Source: Streptomyces tirandamycinicus (GTDB taxonomy: Bacteria; Actinomycetota; Actinomycetes; Streptomycetales; Streptomycetaceae). From it: DNA of 64,000 nt. The position numbers and the translations under genes are program-made. Each line of letters opens with the position of its first letter. Within the stretch, counting starts at the first letter, position 1. Below are positions 17,159 through 27,129 of this stretch, piece after piece. A model generated the notes under the pieces. It was not told where the DNA came from, did not search any database, and worked only from the letters and a program-made list of their open reading frames with translations. The stretch spans positions 1,789,001 through 1,853,000 of the forward strand of contig NZ_CP029188.1 in assembly GCF_003097515.1 (NCBI RefSeq). Direction: 5' to 3'.

Positions 17159-18391
17159 TCAGTCCACCAGGTCCCGGACCACCGCGTCCGCCAGGAGCCG
17201 GCCGCGTAGCGTCAGCACCGCCCGGCCCGCCTCGTACGGCCCGGGCTCCAGCAAGCCGTCCTCCAGGGCGCGGCGGGAGGCGGCGAGGCCGGCCGGCCGC
17301 AGCAGGTCCAGCGGGCAGCCCTCGCGCAGGCGGAGTTCGAGCAGCACCCGCTCCACCCGCCGGTCCTCCTCCGGCAGGACCTCGCGCCCGGCGCCGGGCG
17401 AGCGGCCGTCGGCCAGGGCCGCCGCGTAGGCGCCGGGGTGCTTCACGTTCCACCACCGCACCCCTCCGACGTGGCTGTGGGCGCCCGGCCCCGCCCCCCA
17501 CCAGTCGGCGCCGCGCCAGTACAGCTCGTTGTGCAGGCAGCGCCCGCCGCCCGAAGCGGCCCAGTTGGAGACCTCGTACCAGTCGAAACCCGCCGCGGCG
17601 AGCACCTCGTCCGCGATCAGATAGCGGTCGGCGTGGACGTCGTCGTCCGTCATCGGCACCTCGCCGCGGCGGATCCGGCGGGCCAGCCCGGTGCCTTCCT
17701 CCACGATCAGGGCGTAGGCGCTCACATGGTCCGGGCCCGCGCCGATCGCCGCGTCGAGCGAGGCGCGCCAGTCGTCGTCGCTCTCGCCCGGCGTGCCGTA
17801 GATGAGGTCGAGGTTCACATGCTCGAAGCCCGCCGCCCGGGCCTCCGCGACACAGGCCTCGGGGCGGCCCGGGGTGTGGGTGCGGTCGAGCACCCGCAGC
17901 ACGTGCTGCCGGGCGCTCTGCATGCCGAAGGACACCCGGTTGAAGCCCCCGGCCCGCAGCTCGGCCAGGTAGGCCGGGTCCACGGACTCCGGGTTCGCCT
18001 CCGTGGTGATCTCCGCCCCGTCGGCGAGGCCGAACTCGTCGCGGACGGCGCCCAGCATCCGCACCAGGTCGGCGGCGGGGAGCAGGGTCGGCGTGCCGCC
18101 GCCCACGAAGACCGTCCTGACCTGCCTCGGGTCGTCTCCGAGGACCTTGCGCGCGAGCCGGATCTCCTCGACGAGGGTGTCCGCGTAGTTGTCCCGGGAG
18201 GCCAGGACGCCGCCGGTGCCGCGCAGCTCGCTCGCCGTGTACGTGTTGAAGTCGCAGTAGCCGCAGCGCGTGGCGCAGTAGGGGACGTGCAGATAGAACC
18301 CGAGGGGCCGGTCGCCCGCGCCCGCGAGGGCGTGCGGGGGCAGCGCCCCGTCGTCGGGCACGGGCTCACCGTCAGGGAGTGCGGAAGGCAT
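17159..18391 (-). CDS. hemW: Radical SAM haem chaperone HemW
   Basis: A 410-residue radical SAM protein. The cluster motif is YCATRCGYC (C39, C43, C46, the CX3CX2C form). FVGGGTPTLLP, ITTEANPESV and NRVSFGMQS are further hallmarks of the HemN/HemW group. It lacks the extra features of the oxygen-independent coproporphyrinogen oxidase HemN, so it is more likely the haem-binding chaperone. The ATG at 18391 (MPSALPDGEP) is used; an ATG nine bases earlier is possible. Confidence 0.92.
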   Translation of the reverse strand: MPSALPDGEPVPDDGALPPHALAGAGDRPLGFYLHVPYCATRCGYCDFNTYTASELRGTGGVLASRDNYADTLVEEIRLARKVLGDDPRQVRTVFVGGGTPTLLPAADLVRMLGAVRDEFGLADGAEITTEANPESVDPAYLAELRAGGFNRVSFGMQSARQHVLRVLDRTHTPGRPEACVAEARAAGFEHVNLDLIYGTPGESDDDWRASLDAAIGAGPDHVSAYALIVEEGTGLARRIRRGEVPMTDDDVHADRYLIADEVLAAAGFDWYEVSNWAASGGGRCLHNELYWRGADWWGAGPGAHSHVGGVRWWNVKHPGAYAAALADGRSPGAGREVLPEEDRRVERVLLELRLREGCPLDLLRPAGLAASRRALEDGLLEPGPYEAGRAVLTLRGRLLADAVVRDLVD

Positions 18392-18511
18392 GCATCCCAT
18401 TGTCCGGTACGCGCGGGGTGACCCGGCCGGGGCCACCACTCCCCCGCCGGGGTGACACGGCCGGGGTGACACGGCCGGTGCCCTGTCGCCCGGGCCGGTC
18501 GCGGCCGCGGG

Positions 18512-20458
18512 TCAGCGGGTCTGCAGCACCAGCAGCGCCAGGTCGTCGTCCGGCGGGGTCTCGGCGAACGCGTGCACCGCCCGGCGTATCCGGTCCGCCA
18601 CGCCCTCCGCGGTGAGTCCGGCGCAGTCGGCGAGTGCCCGGGCGAGCCCGTCCTCGTCGTCGAACATCCGGTGCCCGGAGCGGCGCTCGGTGACCCCGTC
18701 GGTGACGCAGAGCAGAGTGTCGCCGGGCGTGAGCTCGAAGGTCTGGCTCTCGTACGCGACGTCCCCGACGACACCGAGGAGCAGCTGGGAGGCGGCGGCG
18801 GGGCGGACGGTGCCGTCGGGGCGGAGGAGCAGGGGAAGCGGATGTCCGGCGCAGGCGAGGGTGCAGCGGACACCGCCCTCCGGCAGCGGTGCCAGTTCGC
18901 CGTAGAGCAGCGACAGGAACCGGGACTGAGGTCCCTCGTGGGCGGCCGCGGCACCGGCGGCGGGGTGGCCCACCGCCATCAGTGCCGCCGCCTCGGCGGC
19001 CTCCAGTGCGTCGTCGAGGAGGAGTCCGTTCAGCCGGTCGAGCACCCCGGCGACCTGGTAGCCCTCGCGAGCGAGCAGTCTCAGCCAGGGCCGGGCGAGG
19101 CCGGTGACCACGGCGGCCTCGGGACCGCTGCCCTGGACGTCGCCGAGCATGAAGCACCAGCGGCCGCCGCTGCCCGCCGGGAAGATGTCGTAGAAGTCGC
19201 CCCCCGCGAGGCCCTCGTCGCTCGGCTCGTACACCAGCGAACTGTCGACTCCGGGGATGCGGGCGACCTGGGCGGGCAGCAGGCCGCGCTGCAGAACGCG
19301 GCTGATCGTGGCCTGCCGGGTGTACTGGCGGGCGGCGCCGATCGCGAGGCCGACACGGCGGGCGAAGTCCTCCAGCAGGGCTGCCGCCTCGTCGGGGACG
19401 CCGGGCGGCGCCTCCCGGCCGAGCAGCAGCGTCCCCAGCGGCCGGGCTCCGACGGTCAGGCGGAACGCGACGGCGCTGCCCCTGCCGGCGGGCGGCCAGG
19501 GGGACCGGACCGGTACGGCGGTCCCGCGCGGCTCGTCCGGCAGCCGCGGCGGGTCCCCCGCCAGGGCTTCCCGGAGGGCCTCGATGGCGGACTCGTCGGC
19601 GTGCCAGACCCGGGCGGGCCGGGGCGCCGGGCCCGCCTCGCCGTCCAGCCAGATCGCGCACCAGTCGGCGAGCCTGGGCACTAGCAGCTGCCCGGCGAGC
19701 GCGGTGACCATGTCCTCGTCGAGCTGACCGGCGAGCAGGTCGGACGCCTCGGCGAGGAAGGACAGCGCGCCTCGGCCGACCCATGTGCGCTCGTCCCGTG
19801 TGCGCTCGTCGCCGCGCTCGCCTCGGGCGCACTCCGCGCCGCGCTCGTCGCGAACGCCTCCGCGCGGTGAGGGGGCGAGGCTGTCGGCGGTCCGTGCCCC
19901 GCGCTGCCGGGGCGCCGCGCAGTCCGCTGCCGGGGGCAGGCAGGCGAAGCCGTCGAGCGGAAGGCGCGCCCAGACCGTCTTGAGGCCCGGCCGGTAGGTG
20001 ATCCCCCAGGACGCGGCGAGCGTGGCGACGAGATGAAGCCCGCGTCCGTACTCGGGTTCCTCCGGGGCGGTGCTCTCCGGCTCGGGGCCGTCGCCGCGCA
20101 CCGCGCGCGCCGGATGGCGGTCGGAGACCTCGACCACCAGGGCGGCCGGGTCGTCGCCGATGGCCGGGTCGAGCCGGGCGAGTACCTCGACGCCGGTGCC
20201 CGCGTGGACGACGGCGTTGGTGGCGAGTTCGCTGACGACGAGATCGGCCTCGTCGGCGAGCCGGTCGGTGCCCCGTGTGGTGACCAGCCCGAGCCGCGTC
20301 CAGTCGGCGAGTGCGGCCCGGACGAAGCGGCGGGCAGCGGAGGCGGTGTGCGGGCTTGCGGGCAGGCTGGTGCGGGCGACCGGGCGTGCGTCGCCGTACG
20401 GCGGGAGCAGGTGCACCGAACGATGAGTGGTCTCCTGCTGCATCGGAACGGACCCCAC
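18512..20458 (-). CDS. HATPase-GAF-SpoIIE (PP2C) phosphatase, probable anti-sigma-factor regulator
   Basis: A 648-residue multidomain signalling protein. An N-terminal RsbW-like HATPase (about 25-165) has SELATNAVVHA and GRGLHLV. A GAF-like sensor follows (about 235-385), then a SpoIIE/PP2C phosphatase (about 410-645) with GGDFYDIFPA, LGDVQGSG, CVTDGVTE and DDDLALLVL carrying the metal-binding aspartates. Such proteins act in partner-switching control of sigma factors, with the kinase and phosphatase in one chain. The GTG at 20458 has AGGAG 7 bp upstream; an ATG at 20443 is the alternative. No sigma or anti-anti-sigma gene is adjacent. Confidence 0.9.
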   Translation of the reverse strand: MGSVPMQQETTHRSVHLLPPYGDARPVARTSLPASPHTASAARRFVRAALADWTRLGLVTTRGTDRLADEADLVVSELATNAVVHAGTGVEVLARLDPAIGDDPAALVVEVSDRHPARAVRGDGPEPESTAPEEPEYGRGLHLVATLAASWGITYRPGLKTVWARLPLDGFACLPPAADCAAPRQRGARTADSLAPSPRGGVRDERGAECARGERGDERTRDERTWVGRGALSFLAEASDLLAGQLDEDMVTALAGQLLVPRLADWCAIWLDGEAGPAPRPARVWHADESAIEALREALAGDPPRLPDEPRGTAVPVRSPWPPAGRGSAVAFRLTVGARPLGTLLLGREAPPGVPDEAAALLEDFARRVGLAIGAARQYTRQATISRVLQRGLLPAQVARIPGVDSSLVYEPSDEGLAGGDFYDIFPAGSGGRWCFMLGDVQGSGPEAAVVTGLARPWLRLLAREGYQVAGVLDRLNGLLLDDALEAAEAAALMAVGHPAAGAAAAHEGPQSRFLSLLYGELAPLPEGGVRCTLACAGHPLPLLLRPDGTVRPAAASQLLLGVVGDVAYESQTFELTPGDTLLCVTDGVTERRSGHRMFDDEDGLARALADCAGLTAEGVADRIRRAVHAFAETPPDDDLALLVLQTR

Positions 20459-20771
20459 GCGGCGGCTCCTGTCCGGTCTGTCTGGCGGCCGGGTCTGTGC
20501 GCTCTGCTTCCCTGCCGTATTGCCCGTGGGGCAATGACGACACGGACAGAGTGACAGAACGAGCGCGCCCATAAGCACGGAGTCATCGAAGTGAGGCTGT
20601 ACGGGGTAGGCGGGCGCGGCCGCGAGCGGGCCGGGGAGAGGCGGGGAGCGGGCCGGGGAGAGGCAGGGACCAGGCCGGGGACAGGTCGGGGAGGACGCCG
20701 CGGGCAGGCGGGGAGAAGGCAGGGAGAAGGAGGAGGGAGGACGCCGGGAGCATGCCCGGACGCCGGAAACG
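20459..20771. repeat. Gap with G-rich degenerate repeats upstream of the SpoIIE gene
   Basis: At about 20625-20755 there are repeated GGCCGGGGAGAGGC and GGCAGGGAGAAGG units. At 20459-20600 the sequence is less repetitive and should hold the promoter of the phosphatase gene; no convincing hexamer pair was found. Confidence 0.55.
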
Positions 20772-20817
20772 GCTCGGCGGCCCGTCGCGGCGAGAGCCGG
20801 GCGACGGGCCGCCGAGC
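20772..20817. terminator. 17-bp perfect hairpin downstream of the acyl-CoA synthetase
   Basis: Arms at 20772-20788 (GCTCGGCGGCCCGTCGC) and 20801-20817 are perfect complements with a 12-nt loop. It lies 73 bp after the stop of the minus-strand synthetase gene and is a strong candidate terminator. No T-tract. Confidence 0.8.
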
Positions 20818-20819
20818 GG

Positions 20820-20905
20820 TGCTGTCACGCCTCGCGGGCAGTGGCGTCACGCCTCGCGGACGCCGGGCCTTGCCTCGCGGGCGGTGCTGTCACGCCTCGC
20901 GGGCG
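20820..20905. repeat. Short CACGCCTCGCGG repeat at the end of the synthetase gene
   Basis: Four imperfect copies of TCACGCCTCGCGGGC between the hairpin and the stop codon. The last copy reaches into the final codons of the gene (GAREA). Confidence 0.7.
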
Positions 20906-22779
20906 CCCTCGTACATGCCTTCGATGAGGTCCTTGTACTCACGCTCGACCACCGGGCGCTTCAGCTTCAGGCTGGGCGTCAGTTCGCCGTGCTCGACGTC
21001 GAGGTCGCGCGGCAGCAGGCGGAACTTCTTGATGGTCTGCCAGCGCTGGAGCGTCCCGTTGAGCCGCTGCACATAGCCCTCGATGAGCCGCTCGGTCTGC
21101 GGGGCGGCGACGACCTCCGCGTACGGCCTGCCCTCCAGGCCGTTCTCCTTGGCCCAGCCCAGGATGGCGGCCTCGTCGAGCGCGATGAGCGCCGTGCAGT
21201 AGTTGCGGTCCGCGCCGTGCACCAGGATGTTCGACACGAACGGGCACACCGCCTTGAACTGGCCCTCGACCTCGGCGGGCGCGATGTACTTGCCGCCGGA
21301 GGTCTTGATCAGGTCCTTCTTGCGGTCCGTGATCTTGAGGTAGCCGTCGGGGGAGAGCTCGCCGATGTCGCCGGTGTGGAACCAGCCGTCGGACTCCAGG
21401 ACCTCGGCCGTCTTCTCCGGCAGCCCGTGGTAGCCCTCCATGATCCCCGGGCCGCGCAGCAGGATCTCGCCGTCGTCCGCGATGCGCACCTCGCAGCCGG
21501 GCAGCGGCTTGCCGACCGTGCCGGTGCGGTACGCCTCGCCGGGGTTGACGAAGGAGGCGGCACTCGACTCGGTGAGCCCGTAGCCCTCCAGGATGTGGAT
21601 ACCGGCGCCGGCGAAGAAGAAGCCGATCTCGGGCGAGAGGGCGGCGGAGCCGGAGACGGCGGCGCGCAGGCGGCCGCCGAAGGCCTCGCGGAGCTTGGAG
21701 TAGACGAGCGCGTCGGCGACCTTGTGCTTCATGGTGAGGCCGAGGGACGCCGAGGCGGTGCCGGTGCGGCGGTAGTTGTCCTGGGACTCCTTGGCGTAGG
21801 CGCGCGCGACGCCGGCCGCCCACTGGAAGATCTTGTACTTGGCGGCTCCGCCGGCCCGCGCCTTGGCGGCGACGCCGTTGTAGACCTTCTCGAAGATGCG
21901 CGGCACGGCCGCCATGTACGTCGGCTGGACCACCGGCAGGTTCTCGATGATCTTGTCGACCCGGCCGTCGACGGCGGTGACGTGGCCGACCTCGATCTGG
22001 CCGGAGGTCAGCACCTTGCCGAAGACGTGCGCCAGCGGCAGCCAGAGGTACTGGACGTCGTCCTTGGTGACCAGGCCGGTCGAGGCGATCGCCTTGGCCA
22101 TGTAGGACCAGTTGTCGTGCGGCAGCCGGACGCCCTTGGGGCGGCCCGTGGTGCCCGAGGTGTAGATGAGGGTGGCGAGCTGGCCGGCGGTGATCGCCTC
22201 GACCCGCTCCTTGACCGCACCGGGGTTGTCGGTGAGGTGGGCGGCACCCCGCGCCTCCAGCTCGGCGAGCGAGAGGACCCACCCCTCGGGGTCTCCCTCG
22301 GCCGGCTGCGCACCTGCTTCGTCGATCACGACCACATGCTTCAGGTGCGGCAGCTCGGCGCGCCGCTCGCGGGCCTTGGCCAGCTGGGTGGCGTCCTCGG
22401 CGATCAGCACCCTGCTCTCGGAGTCGGCCAGGATGTACGCGGACTCCTCCGCGTTCGTCTGCGGGTACACCGTGGTCGTGGCCGCGCCCGCACAGAGGAT
22501 GCCGAGGTCCGCGAGGATCCACTCGACCCGGGTCGCGGAGGCGAGCGCCACCCGCTCCTCGGGGCGGACACCCAGTTCGATCAGTCCGGCCGCGATGGCG
22601 TAGACCCGATCGGCCGCCTCCTGCCAGCTCAGCGACTTCCACTCGTCAGGCCCCTGCCCGGAGGCGGCGGGGACCGGATGGCGATAGGCCTCCGCGTCGG
22701 GAGTGGCCGCCACGCGCTGGACGAAGAGCGTCGCCACGGAGGGCGGTCGGTTCTCGATCAGATTCTGTGTGTCGCTCAC
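20890..22779 (-). CDS. Long-chain acyl-CoA synthetase (AMP-forming)
   Basis: A 629-residue ANL-superfamily adenylating enzyme. The P-loop is LIYTSGTTGRPKGV; the A5 motif is GYGLTESSA and A7 is WFHTGDIGE; TDRKKDLIKTSGGKYIAP contains the hinge and the lysine-rich A8/A10 region. It activates a long-chain fatty acid to acyl-AMP and then acyl-CoA. It resembles the FadD15-like actinobacterial group. The start is the GTG at 22779, with GGAGG 5 bp upstream; a longer frame to 22839 lacks a better signal. It is separated from lepA by a strong hairpin. Confidence 0.93.
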   Translation of the reverse strand: MSDTQNLIENRPPSVATLFVQRVAATPDAEAYRHPVPAASGQGPDEWKSLSWQEAADRVYAIAAGLIELGVRPEERVALASATRVEWILADLGILCAGAATTTVYPQTNAEESAYILADSESRVLIAEDATQLAKARERRAELPHLKHVVVIDEAGAQPAEGDPEGWVLSLAELEARGAAHLTDNPGAVKERVEAITAGQLATLIYTSGTTGRPKGVRLPHDNWSYMAKAIASTGLVTKDDVQYLWLPLAHVFGKVLTSGQIEVGHVTAVDGRVDKIIENLPVVQPTYMAAVPRIFEKVYNGVAAKARAGGAAKYKIFQWAAGVARAYAKESQDNYRRTGTASASLGLTMKHKVADALVYSKLREAFGGRLRAAVSGSAALSPEIGFFFAGAGIHILEGYGLTESSAASFVNPGEAYRTGTVGKPLPGCEVRIADDGEILLRGPGIMEGYHGLPEKTAEVLESDGWFHTGDIGELSPDGYLKITDRKKDLIKTSGGKYIAPAEVEGQFKAVCPFVSNILVHGADRNYCTALIALDEAAILGWAKENGLEGRPYAEVVAAPQTERLIEGYVQRLNGTLQRWQTIKKFRLLPRDLDVEHGELTPSLKLKRPVVEREYKDLIEGMYEGAREA

Positions 22780-22932
22780 GACATCCTCCGGGCCTGCTGC
22801 GGCGTTGCTGCATGACTGGCTGGTTGCCCCACTGGTCACAGTTGTTTAACTCGCGAGTAACCCTCGGGCCTGATCAGGGTAGAGCGCCGCGCTGCGCCGC
22901 GTAAGGGGCCGCGGGCTGCCGCTTGATAACGA

Positions 22933-22965
22933 ACAGGCCCGTGTACCGGGGGTACACGGGCCTGT
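22933..22965. terminator. Hairpin terminator after lepA
   Basis: Perfect 15-bp stem, ACAGGCCCGTGTACC at 22933-22947 and complement at 22951-22965, with a GGG loop. It lies 51 bp beyond the lepA stop on the minus strand. Confidence 0.85.
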
Positions 22966-23016
22966 GGGACAACACGGACGAACGGGTGCGACTGGTGCTT
23001 TCGCGTTACCCCCGCA

Positions 23017-24888
23017 CTACTTCTTCGCCTTGCCGCCCCCGGAGTCGTCACTGGACAGCACGGCGATGAAGGCCTCCTGGGGCACCTCCACCGAGCCGAC
23101 CATCTTCATCCGCTTCTTGCCCTCCTTCTGCTTCTCCAGCAGCTTCCGCTTACGGGAGATGTCACCGCCGTAGCACTTGGCGAGGACGTCCTTGCGGATG
23201 GCCCGGATGGTCTCGCGGGCGATGACCCGGGAGCCGATGGCGGCCTGGACCGGCACCTCGAAGGCCTGGCGCGGGATGAGCTCCTTGAGCTTGGCGACGA
23301 GCCGCACTCCGTACGCGTACGCCTGGTCCCGGTGGGTGATGGCCGAGAAGGCGTCGACCTTGTCGCCGTGCAGCAGGATGTCCACCTTCACCAGCTGGGC
23401 GCCCTGCTCGCCGGTGGGCTCGTAGTCCAGGGAGGCGTACCCGCGGGTCTTGGACTTCAGCTGGTCGAAGAAGTCGAAGACGATCTCGGCGAGGGGAAGG
23501 GTGTAGCGGATCTCCACCCGGTCCTCGGAGAGGTAGTCCATGCCGAGCAGCACGCCGCGGCGGTTCTGGCAGAGCTCCATGATCGAGCCGATGAACTCGC
23601 TCGGCGCCAGGATCGTCGCCCGCACGACCGGCTCGTGAACGTCGGCGATCTTGCCCTCGGGGAACTCGCTCGGGTTGGTGACGGTGTGCTCGGTGCCGTC
23701 CTCCATGACCACCCGGTAGACCACGTTCGGGGCGGTCGCGATCAGGTCGAGACCGAACTCGCGCTCCAGGCGCTCGCGGATGACGTCGAGGTGGAGCAGC
23801 CCGAGGAAGCCGACCCGGAAGCCGAAGCCCAGGGCGGCGCTCGTCTCCGGCTCGTAGACCAGCGCGGCGTCGTTGAGCTGCAGCTTGTCGAGTGCGTCGC
23901 GCAGCTCGGGGTAGTCCGATCCGTCGAGGGGGTAGAGGCCCGAGAACACCATCGGCTTGGGGTCCTTGTAGCCGCCGAGCGCCTCGGTGGCACCCTTGGT
24001 CTGCTGGGTGATGGTGTCACCCACCTTCGACTGGCGGACGTCCTTCACACCGGTGATCAGGTAGCCGACCTCGCCGACGCCGAGGCCGTCGGCCGCCAGC
24101 ATCTCCGGGGAGTTGGTACCGATCTCCAGCAGCTCGTGGGTCGCGCCGGTGGACATCATCCGGATGCGCTCGCGCTTGTTGAGCTGGCCGTCGACGACAC
24201 GGACATAGGTCACGACGCCCCGGTAGGAGTCGTAGACCGAGTCGAAGATCATCGCGCGGGCGGGGGCGTCCTTGACGCCGACCGGGGCCGGTACCTCCCG
24301 CACCACCCGGTCCAGCAGCGCCTCCACGCCCATGCCCGTCTTGGCCGAGACCCTCAGGACGTCCGAGGGGTCGCACCCGATGAGGTTGGCGAGTTCCTCG
24401 GAGAACTTCTCGGGCTGCGCGGCCGGCAAGTCGATCTTGTTGAGCACCGGCACGATGGTGAGGTCGTTCTCCATCGCCAGGTAGAGGTTGGCGAGGGTCT
24501 GCGCCTCGATGCCCTGGGCCGCGTCCACCAGCAGGATCGTGCCCTCGCACGCGGCGAGCGAGCGGGACACCTCGTAGGTGAAGTCGACGTGGCCCGGGGT
24601 GTCGATCATGTTGAGGATATGGGTACGCCCCTGATCGTCGCCCGTGGTGGGCGCCCAGGGCAGACGCACGGCCTGGGACTTGATCGTGATACCGCGCTCA
24701 CGCTCGATGTCCATGCGGTCCAGGTACTGGGCGCGCATCTGCCGCTGCTCGACCACGCCGGTCAGCTGGAGCATCCGGTCGGCAAGCGTCGACTTGCCGT
24801 GGTCGATGTGCGCGATGATGCAGAAGTTGCGGATCAGCGCCGGGTCCGTACGGCTCGGCTCGGGCACATGGGGAGGGGTCGCGGGCAC
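23017..24888 (-). CDS. lepA: Elongation factor 4 (LepA)
   Basis: A 623-residue translational GTPase. G1 is [15 protein letters not shown]3 is DTPGHVDF and G4 is NKID. The C-terminal LepA-specific domain includes [26 protein letters not shown]. LepA acts on the ribosome, in back-translocation or initiation/assembly. The GTG at 24888 ([10 protein letters not shown]) is supported by AGGA 6 bp upstream and by the family length. An upstream extension reaches into the rpsT promoter region and is rejected. It is divergent from rpsT. Confidence 0.96.
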   Translation of the reverse strand: MPATPPHVPEPSRTDPALIRNFCIIAHIDHGKSTLADRMLQLTGVVEQRQMRAQYLDRMDIERERGITIKSQAVRLPWAPTTGDDQGRTHILNMIDTPGHVDFTYEVSRSLAACEGTILLVDAAQGIEAQTLANLYLAMENDLTIVPVLNKIDLPAAQPEKFSEELANLIGCDPSDVLRVSAKTGMGVEALLDRVVREVPAPVGVKDAPARAMIFDSVYDSYRGVVTYVRVVDGQLNKRERIRMMSTGATHELLEIGTNSPEMLAADGLGVGEVGYLITGVKDVRQSKVGDTITQQTKGATEALGGYKDPKPMVFSGLYPLDGSDYPELRDALDKLQLNDAALVYEPETSAALGFGFRVGFLGLLHLDVIRERLEREFGLDLIATAPNVVYRVVMEDGTEHTVTNPSEFPEGKIADVHEPVVRATILAPSEFIGSIMELCQNRRGVLLGMDYLSEDRVEIRYTLPLAEIVFDFFDQLKSKTRGYASLDYEPTGEQGAQLVKVDILLHGDKVDAFSAITHRDQAYAYGVRLVAKLKELIPRQAFEVPVQAAIGSRVIARETIRAIRKDVLAKCYGGDISRKRKLLEKQKEGKKRMKMVGSVEVPQEAFIAVLSSDDSGGGKAKK

Positions 24889-24986
24889 GCAGGGTCCTGA
24901 TTCTTGAGCGCCGAGCGCTCGTCTCGGGTCGATGTCGGATCGATACGCAGCCTCCATGCTCCCATGGCTGCGGGGCTGCGCTCGGT

Positions 24987-25016
24987 TTGGGCCGGTCGGA
25001 GCCGCGCTGGTAGTCT
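24987..25016 (+). promoter_or_regulatory. Probable rpsT promoter
   Basis: TTGGGC at 24987-24992 and TAGTCT at 25011-25016, spacer 18 bp, about 150 bp upstream of rpsT. A long 5' leader results, as is common for rpsT, where the S20 protein can regulate its own translation. Confidence 0.6.
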
Positions 25017-25168
25017 GGCCAGCTGTGTCTCGTGTGTCCTCTCCGGAGGCACCTCCGCGCCCGGACGGGTCATGCGCTCGGAAGAGTCGTGTCCTCGGAA
25101 GGCCGCCCCGGAAGGTCGCGGGTGAGGGACACGCCTTCAAAGATCATCAATCCTGAAAAGGCTCTTTC

Positions 25169-25435
25169 GTGGCGAACATCAAGTCCCAGATCAAGCGGAA
25201 CAAGACGAACGAGAAGGCGCGCCTGCGCAACAAGGCCGTCAAGTCCTCGCTCAAGACCGCGATCCGCAAGGCCCGTGAGGCTGTCGCGGCCGGCGACGTC
25301 GAGAAGGCCACCGTGGCCGCTCGCGAGGCGTCCCGCAAGCTCGACAAGGCCGTCTCCAAGGGTGTCATCCACAAGAACGCCGCCGCCAACAAGAAGTCGG
25401 CGCTGGCGTCCAAGGTTGCCTCCCTCCAGGGCTGA
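25169..25435 (+). CDS. rpsT: 30S ribosomal protein S20
   Basis: An 88-residue basic protein beginning [20 protein letters not shown], the S20 signature, and rich in Lys/Ala helices. It binds 16S rRNA early in 30S assembly. The start is a GTG at 25169 with AAGG about 8 bp upstream. A non-ATG start is usual for autoregulated S20. It is followed by a Rho-independent terminator. Confidence 0.98.
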   Translation: MANIKSQIKRNKTNEKARLRNKAVKSSLKTAIRKAREAVAAGDVEKATVAAREASRKLDKAVSKGVIHKNAAANKKSALASKVASLQG

Positions 25436-25632
25436 GCTTTCGCCCCGGGTGACCCCGGGACCTCCGGCAGCCGCCCTCTCGGGGTGATCCGCCGGACGAC
25501 TTGATCGCCGGACCGGACCAGACGGGCCCTCTCTCATCCGTCCCCGGACCGGCACCCCGGGTTCGCACGCGGCCTGCGTTCGCCACGCGGGTGCGAATCC
25601 ACCGACTTCCCGGCCCCGGCCGGAACCGAAGA

Positions 25633-25675
25633 CCCCGCTTCCCCGTTCTTCCCCGGTTCGGGAGAGCGGGGTTTT
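25633..25675 (+). terminator. Rho-independent terminator downstream of rpsT
   Basis: CCCCGCT at 25633-25639 pairs with AGCGGGG at 25665-25671, enclosing a smaller inner hairpin region, followed by TTTT at 25672-25675. It is about 200 bp beyond the rpsT stop. It is one of the few hairpins here with a T-run. Confidence 0.75.
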
Positions 25676-25710
25676 CGCTTGGGCGCCCGACCGCAGGTCC
25701 CGGGCAGGGC

Positions 25711-25826
25711 GGGCGGCCGGGCTCCGGCGCAGGAGGGCCGGGGCGGGCGGACCGCCGGGCTCCGACGCAGGAAGGCCGGGGCGGGCGGACCGCCGGGCTC
25801 CGGCGCACGAGGGCCGGGGCGGGCGG
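25711..25826. repeat. 38-bp tandem repeat, three copies
   Basis: Units at 25711-25744 (shortened by 4), 25745-25782 and 25783-25820, then a partial unit. The unit contains GGGCTCCGGCGCA and GGGCCGGGGC. It lies between the rpsT terminator and the holA stop. No gene is seen in 25436-25981. Confidence 0.85.
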
Positions 25827-25981
25827 TTGCTCCCGGGGAACGGCCGTGACGGGACAACAGGAGAGGGGCGGCGGAGGGCCAGGGGCCGAGCCCGGGGCCG
25901 CCGAGCGCCACCGGTCATGCGACAGCGGCGAAGACGCAGGAAGGACGGCGGGCACCGGGAGCAAGCCGGGCCCCGGGGACG

Positions 25982-26968
25982 TCAGCGGCGCAGGCGCGCG
26001 GCGCGGGCGACCGTCACCACCGCCTTCTCGAGCGCGTACTCCGGGTCGTCACCGCCGCCCTTCACCCCGGCGTCCGCCTCCGCCACGGCGCGCAGGGCGA
26101 GGGCCACCCCGTCCGGCGTCCAGCCGCGCATCTGCTGCCGGACGCGGTCGATCTTCCACGGCGGCATGCCGAGCTCGCGTGCGAGATCCGCCGGGCGGCC
26201 GCCCCGCGCCGACGACAACTTGCCGATCGCCCTTACCCCCTGGGCCAGCGCGCTGGTGATCAGGACGGGCGCGACACCGGTGGAGAGCGACCAGCGCAGC
26301 GCCTCCAGCGCCTCGGCCGCGCGTCCCTCGACCGCTCGGTCGGCCACGGTGAAGCTGGACGCCTCGGCACGCCCGGTGTAGTAGCGGCCGACGACGGCCT
26401 CGTCGATCGTGCCCTCGACATCGGCGACCAGCTGCGAGACCGCGCTCGCCAGCTCCCGGAGGTCGCTGCCGATGGCGTCGACGAGGGTCTGGCAGGCCTC
26501 GGGGGTCGCGGACCGCCCCAGTGCGCGGAACTCCGAGCGCACGAACGTCAGTCGCTCCGCCGGCTTGGTCGTCTTGGGGCAGGCCACCTCACGTGCGCCC
26601 GCCTTGCGTGCCGCGTCGAGCAGCCCCTTCCCCTTCGCACCGCCGGCGTGCAGCAGAACCAGCGTGATCTCCTCGACCGGTGCGGTGAGGTAGGCCTTGA
26701 TGTCCTTGATCGTGTCGGCGGAGAGGTCCTGCGCGTTCCGCACGACGACGACCTTGCGCTCGGCGAAGAGCGAGGGGCTCGTCAGCTCGGCGAGCGTGCC
26801 TGGCTGAAGTTGGTCGGAGGCGAGATCGCGGACGTCCGTATCGGGGTCGGCGGCCCGGGCGGCCGCCACCACCTGCTGCACGGCGCGGTCCAGCAGCAGA
26901 TCCTCCTGGCCCACCGCGATCGTGACGGGGGTGAGGGGGTCGTCGTTCGTGTTCTTCCTGGTGGCCAT
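25982..26968 (-). CDS. holA: DNA polymerase III delta subunit
   Basis: A 328-residue protein. The AAA+-like N-terminal fold (VTIAVGQEDLLLDRAVQQVV, LFAERKVVVVRN) and the C-terminal collar domain (EALRWSLSTGVAPVLI, GMPPWKIDRVRQQ) match clamp-loader delta. It opens the beta clamp in the replisome. The ATG at 26968 (MATRKNTNDD) is chosen. A Streptomyces-type arrangement places it between comEC and rpsT; here two extra gene blocks lie between comEC and holA. Confidence 0.94.
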   Translation of the reverse strand: MATRKNTNDDPLTPVTIAVGQEDLLLDRAVQQVVAAARAADPDTDVRDLASDQLQPGTLAELTSPSLFAERKVVVVRNAQDLSADTIKDIKAYLTAPVEEITLVLLHAGGAKGKGLLDAARKAGAREVACPKTTKPAERLTFVRSEFRALGRSATPEACQTLVDAIGSDLRELASAVSQLVADVEGTIDEAVVGRYYTGRAEASSFTVADRAVEGRAAEALEALRWSLSTGVAPVLITSALAQGVRAIGKLSSARGGRPADLARELGMPPWKIDRVRQQMRGWTPDGVALALRAVAEADAGVKGGGDDPEYALEKAVVTVARAARLRR

Positions 26969-27129
26969 CGCGGTCCAGCATCCCACGGGCCACCGACATC
27001 GACTGCGGGCTCACGGGCTCGCGGGTTCACGGGTTCGCGGGTTCGCGGACTGGGGAGCTCGGCGCGGGGTCTGATCCTCTCGCCCGGGAATCCGGTTCGG
27101 GGGCAGTCGCCGGGGAGTGCTCTGCGGGC

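Noticed and set aside
25540..25620. Possible tRNA or structured RNA downstream of rpsT
   Set aside because: An imperfect inverted repeat with GGTTCGCAC is present, but no cloverleaf can be drawn.
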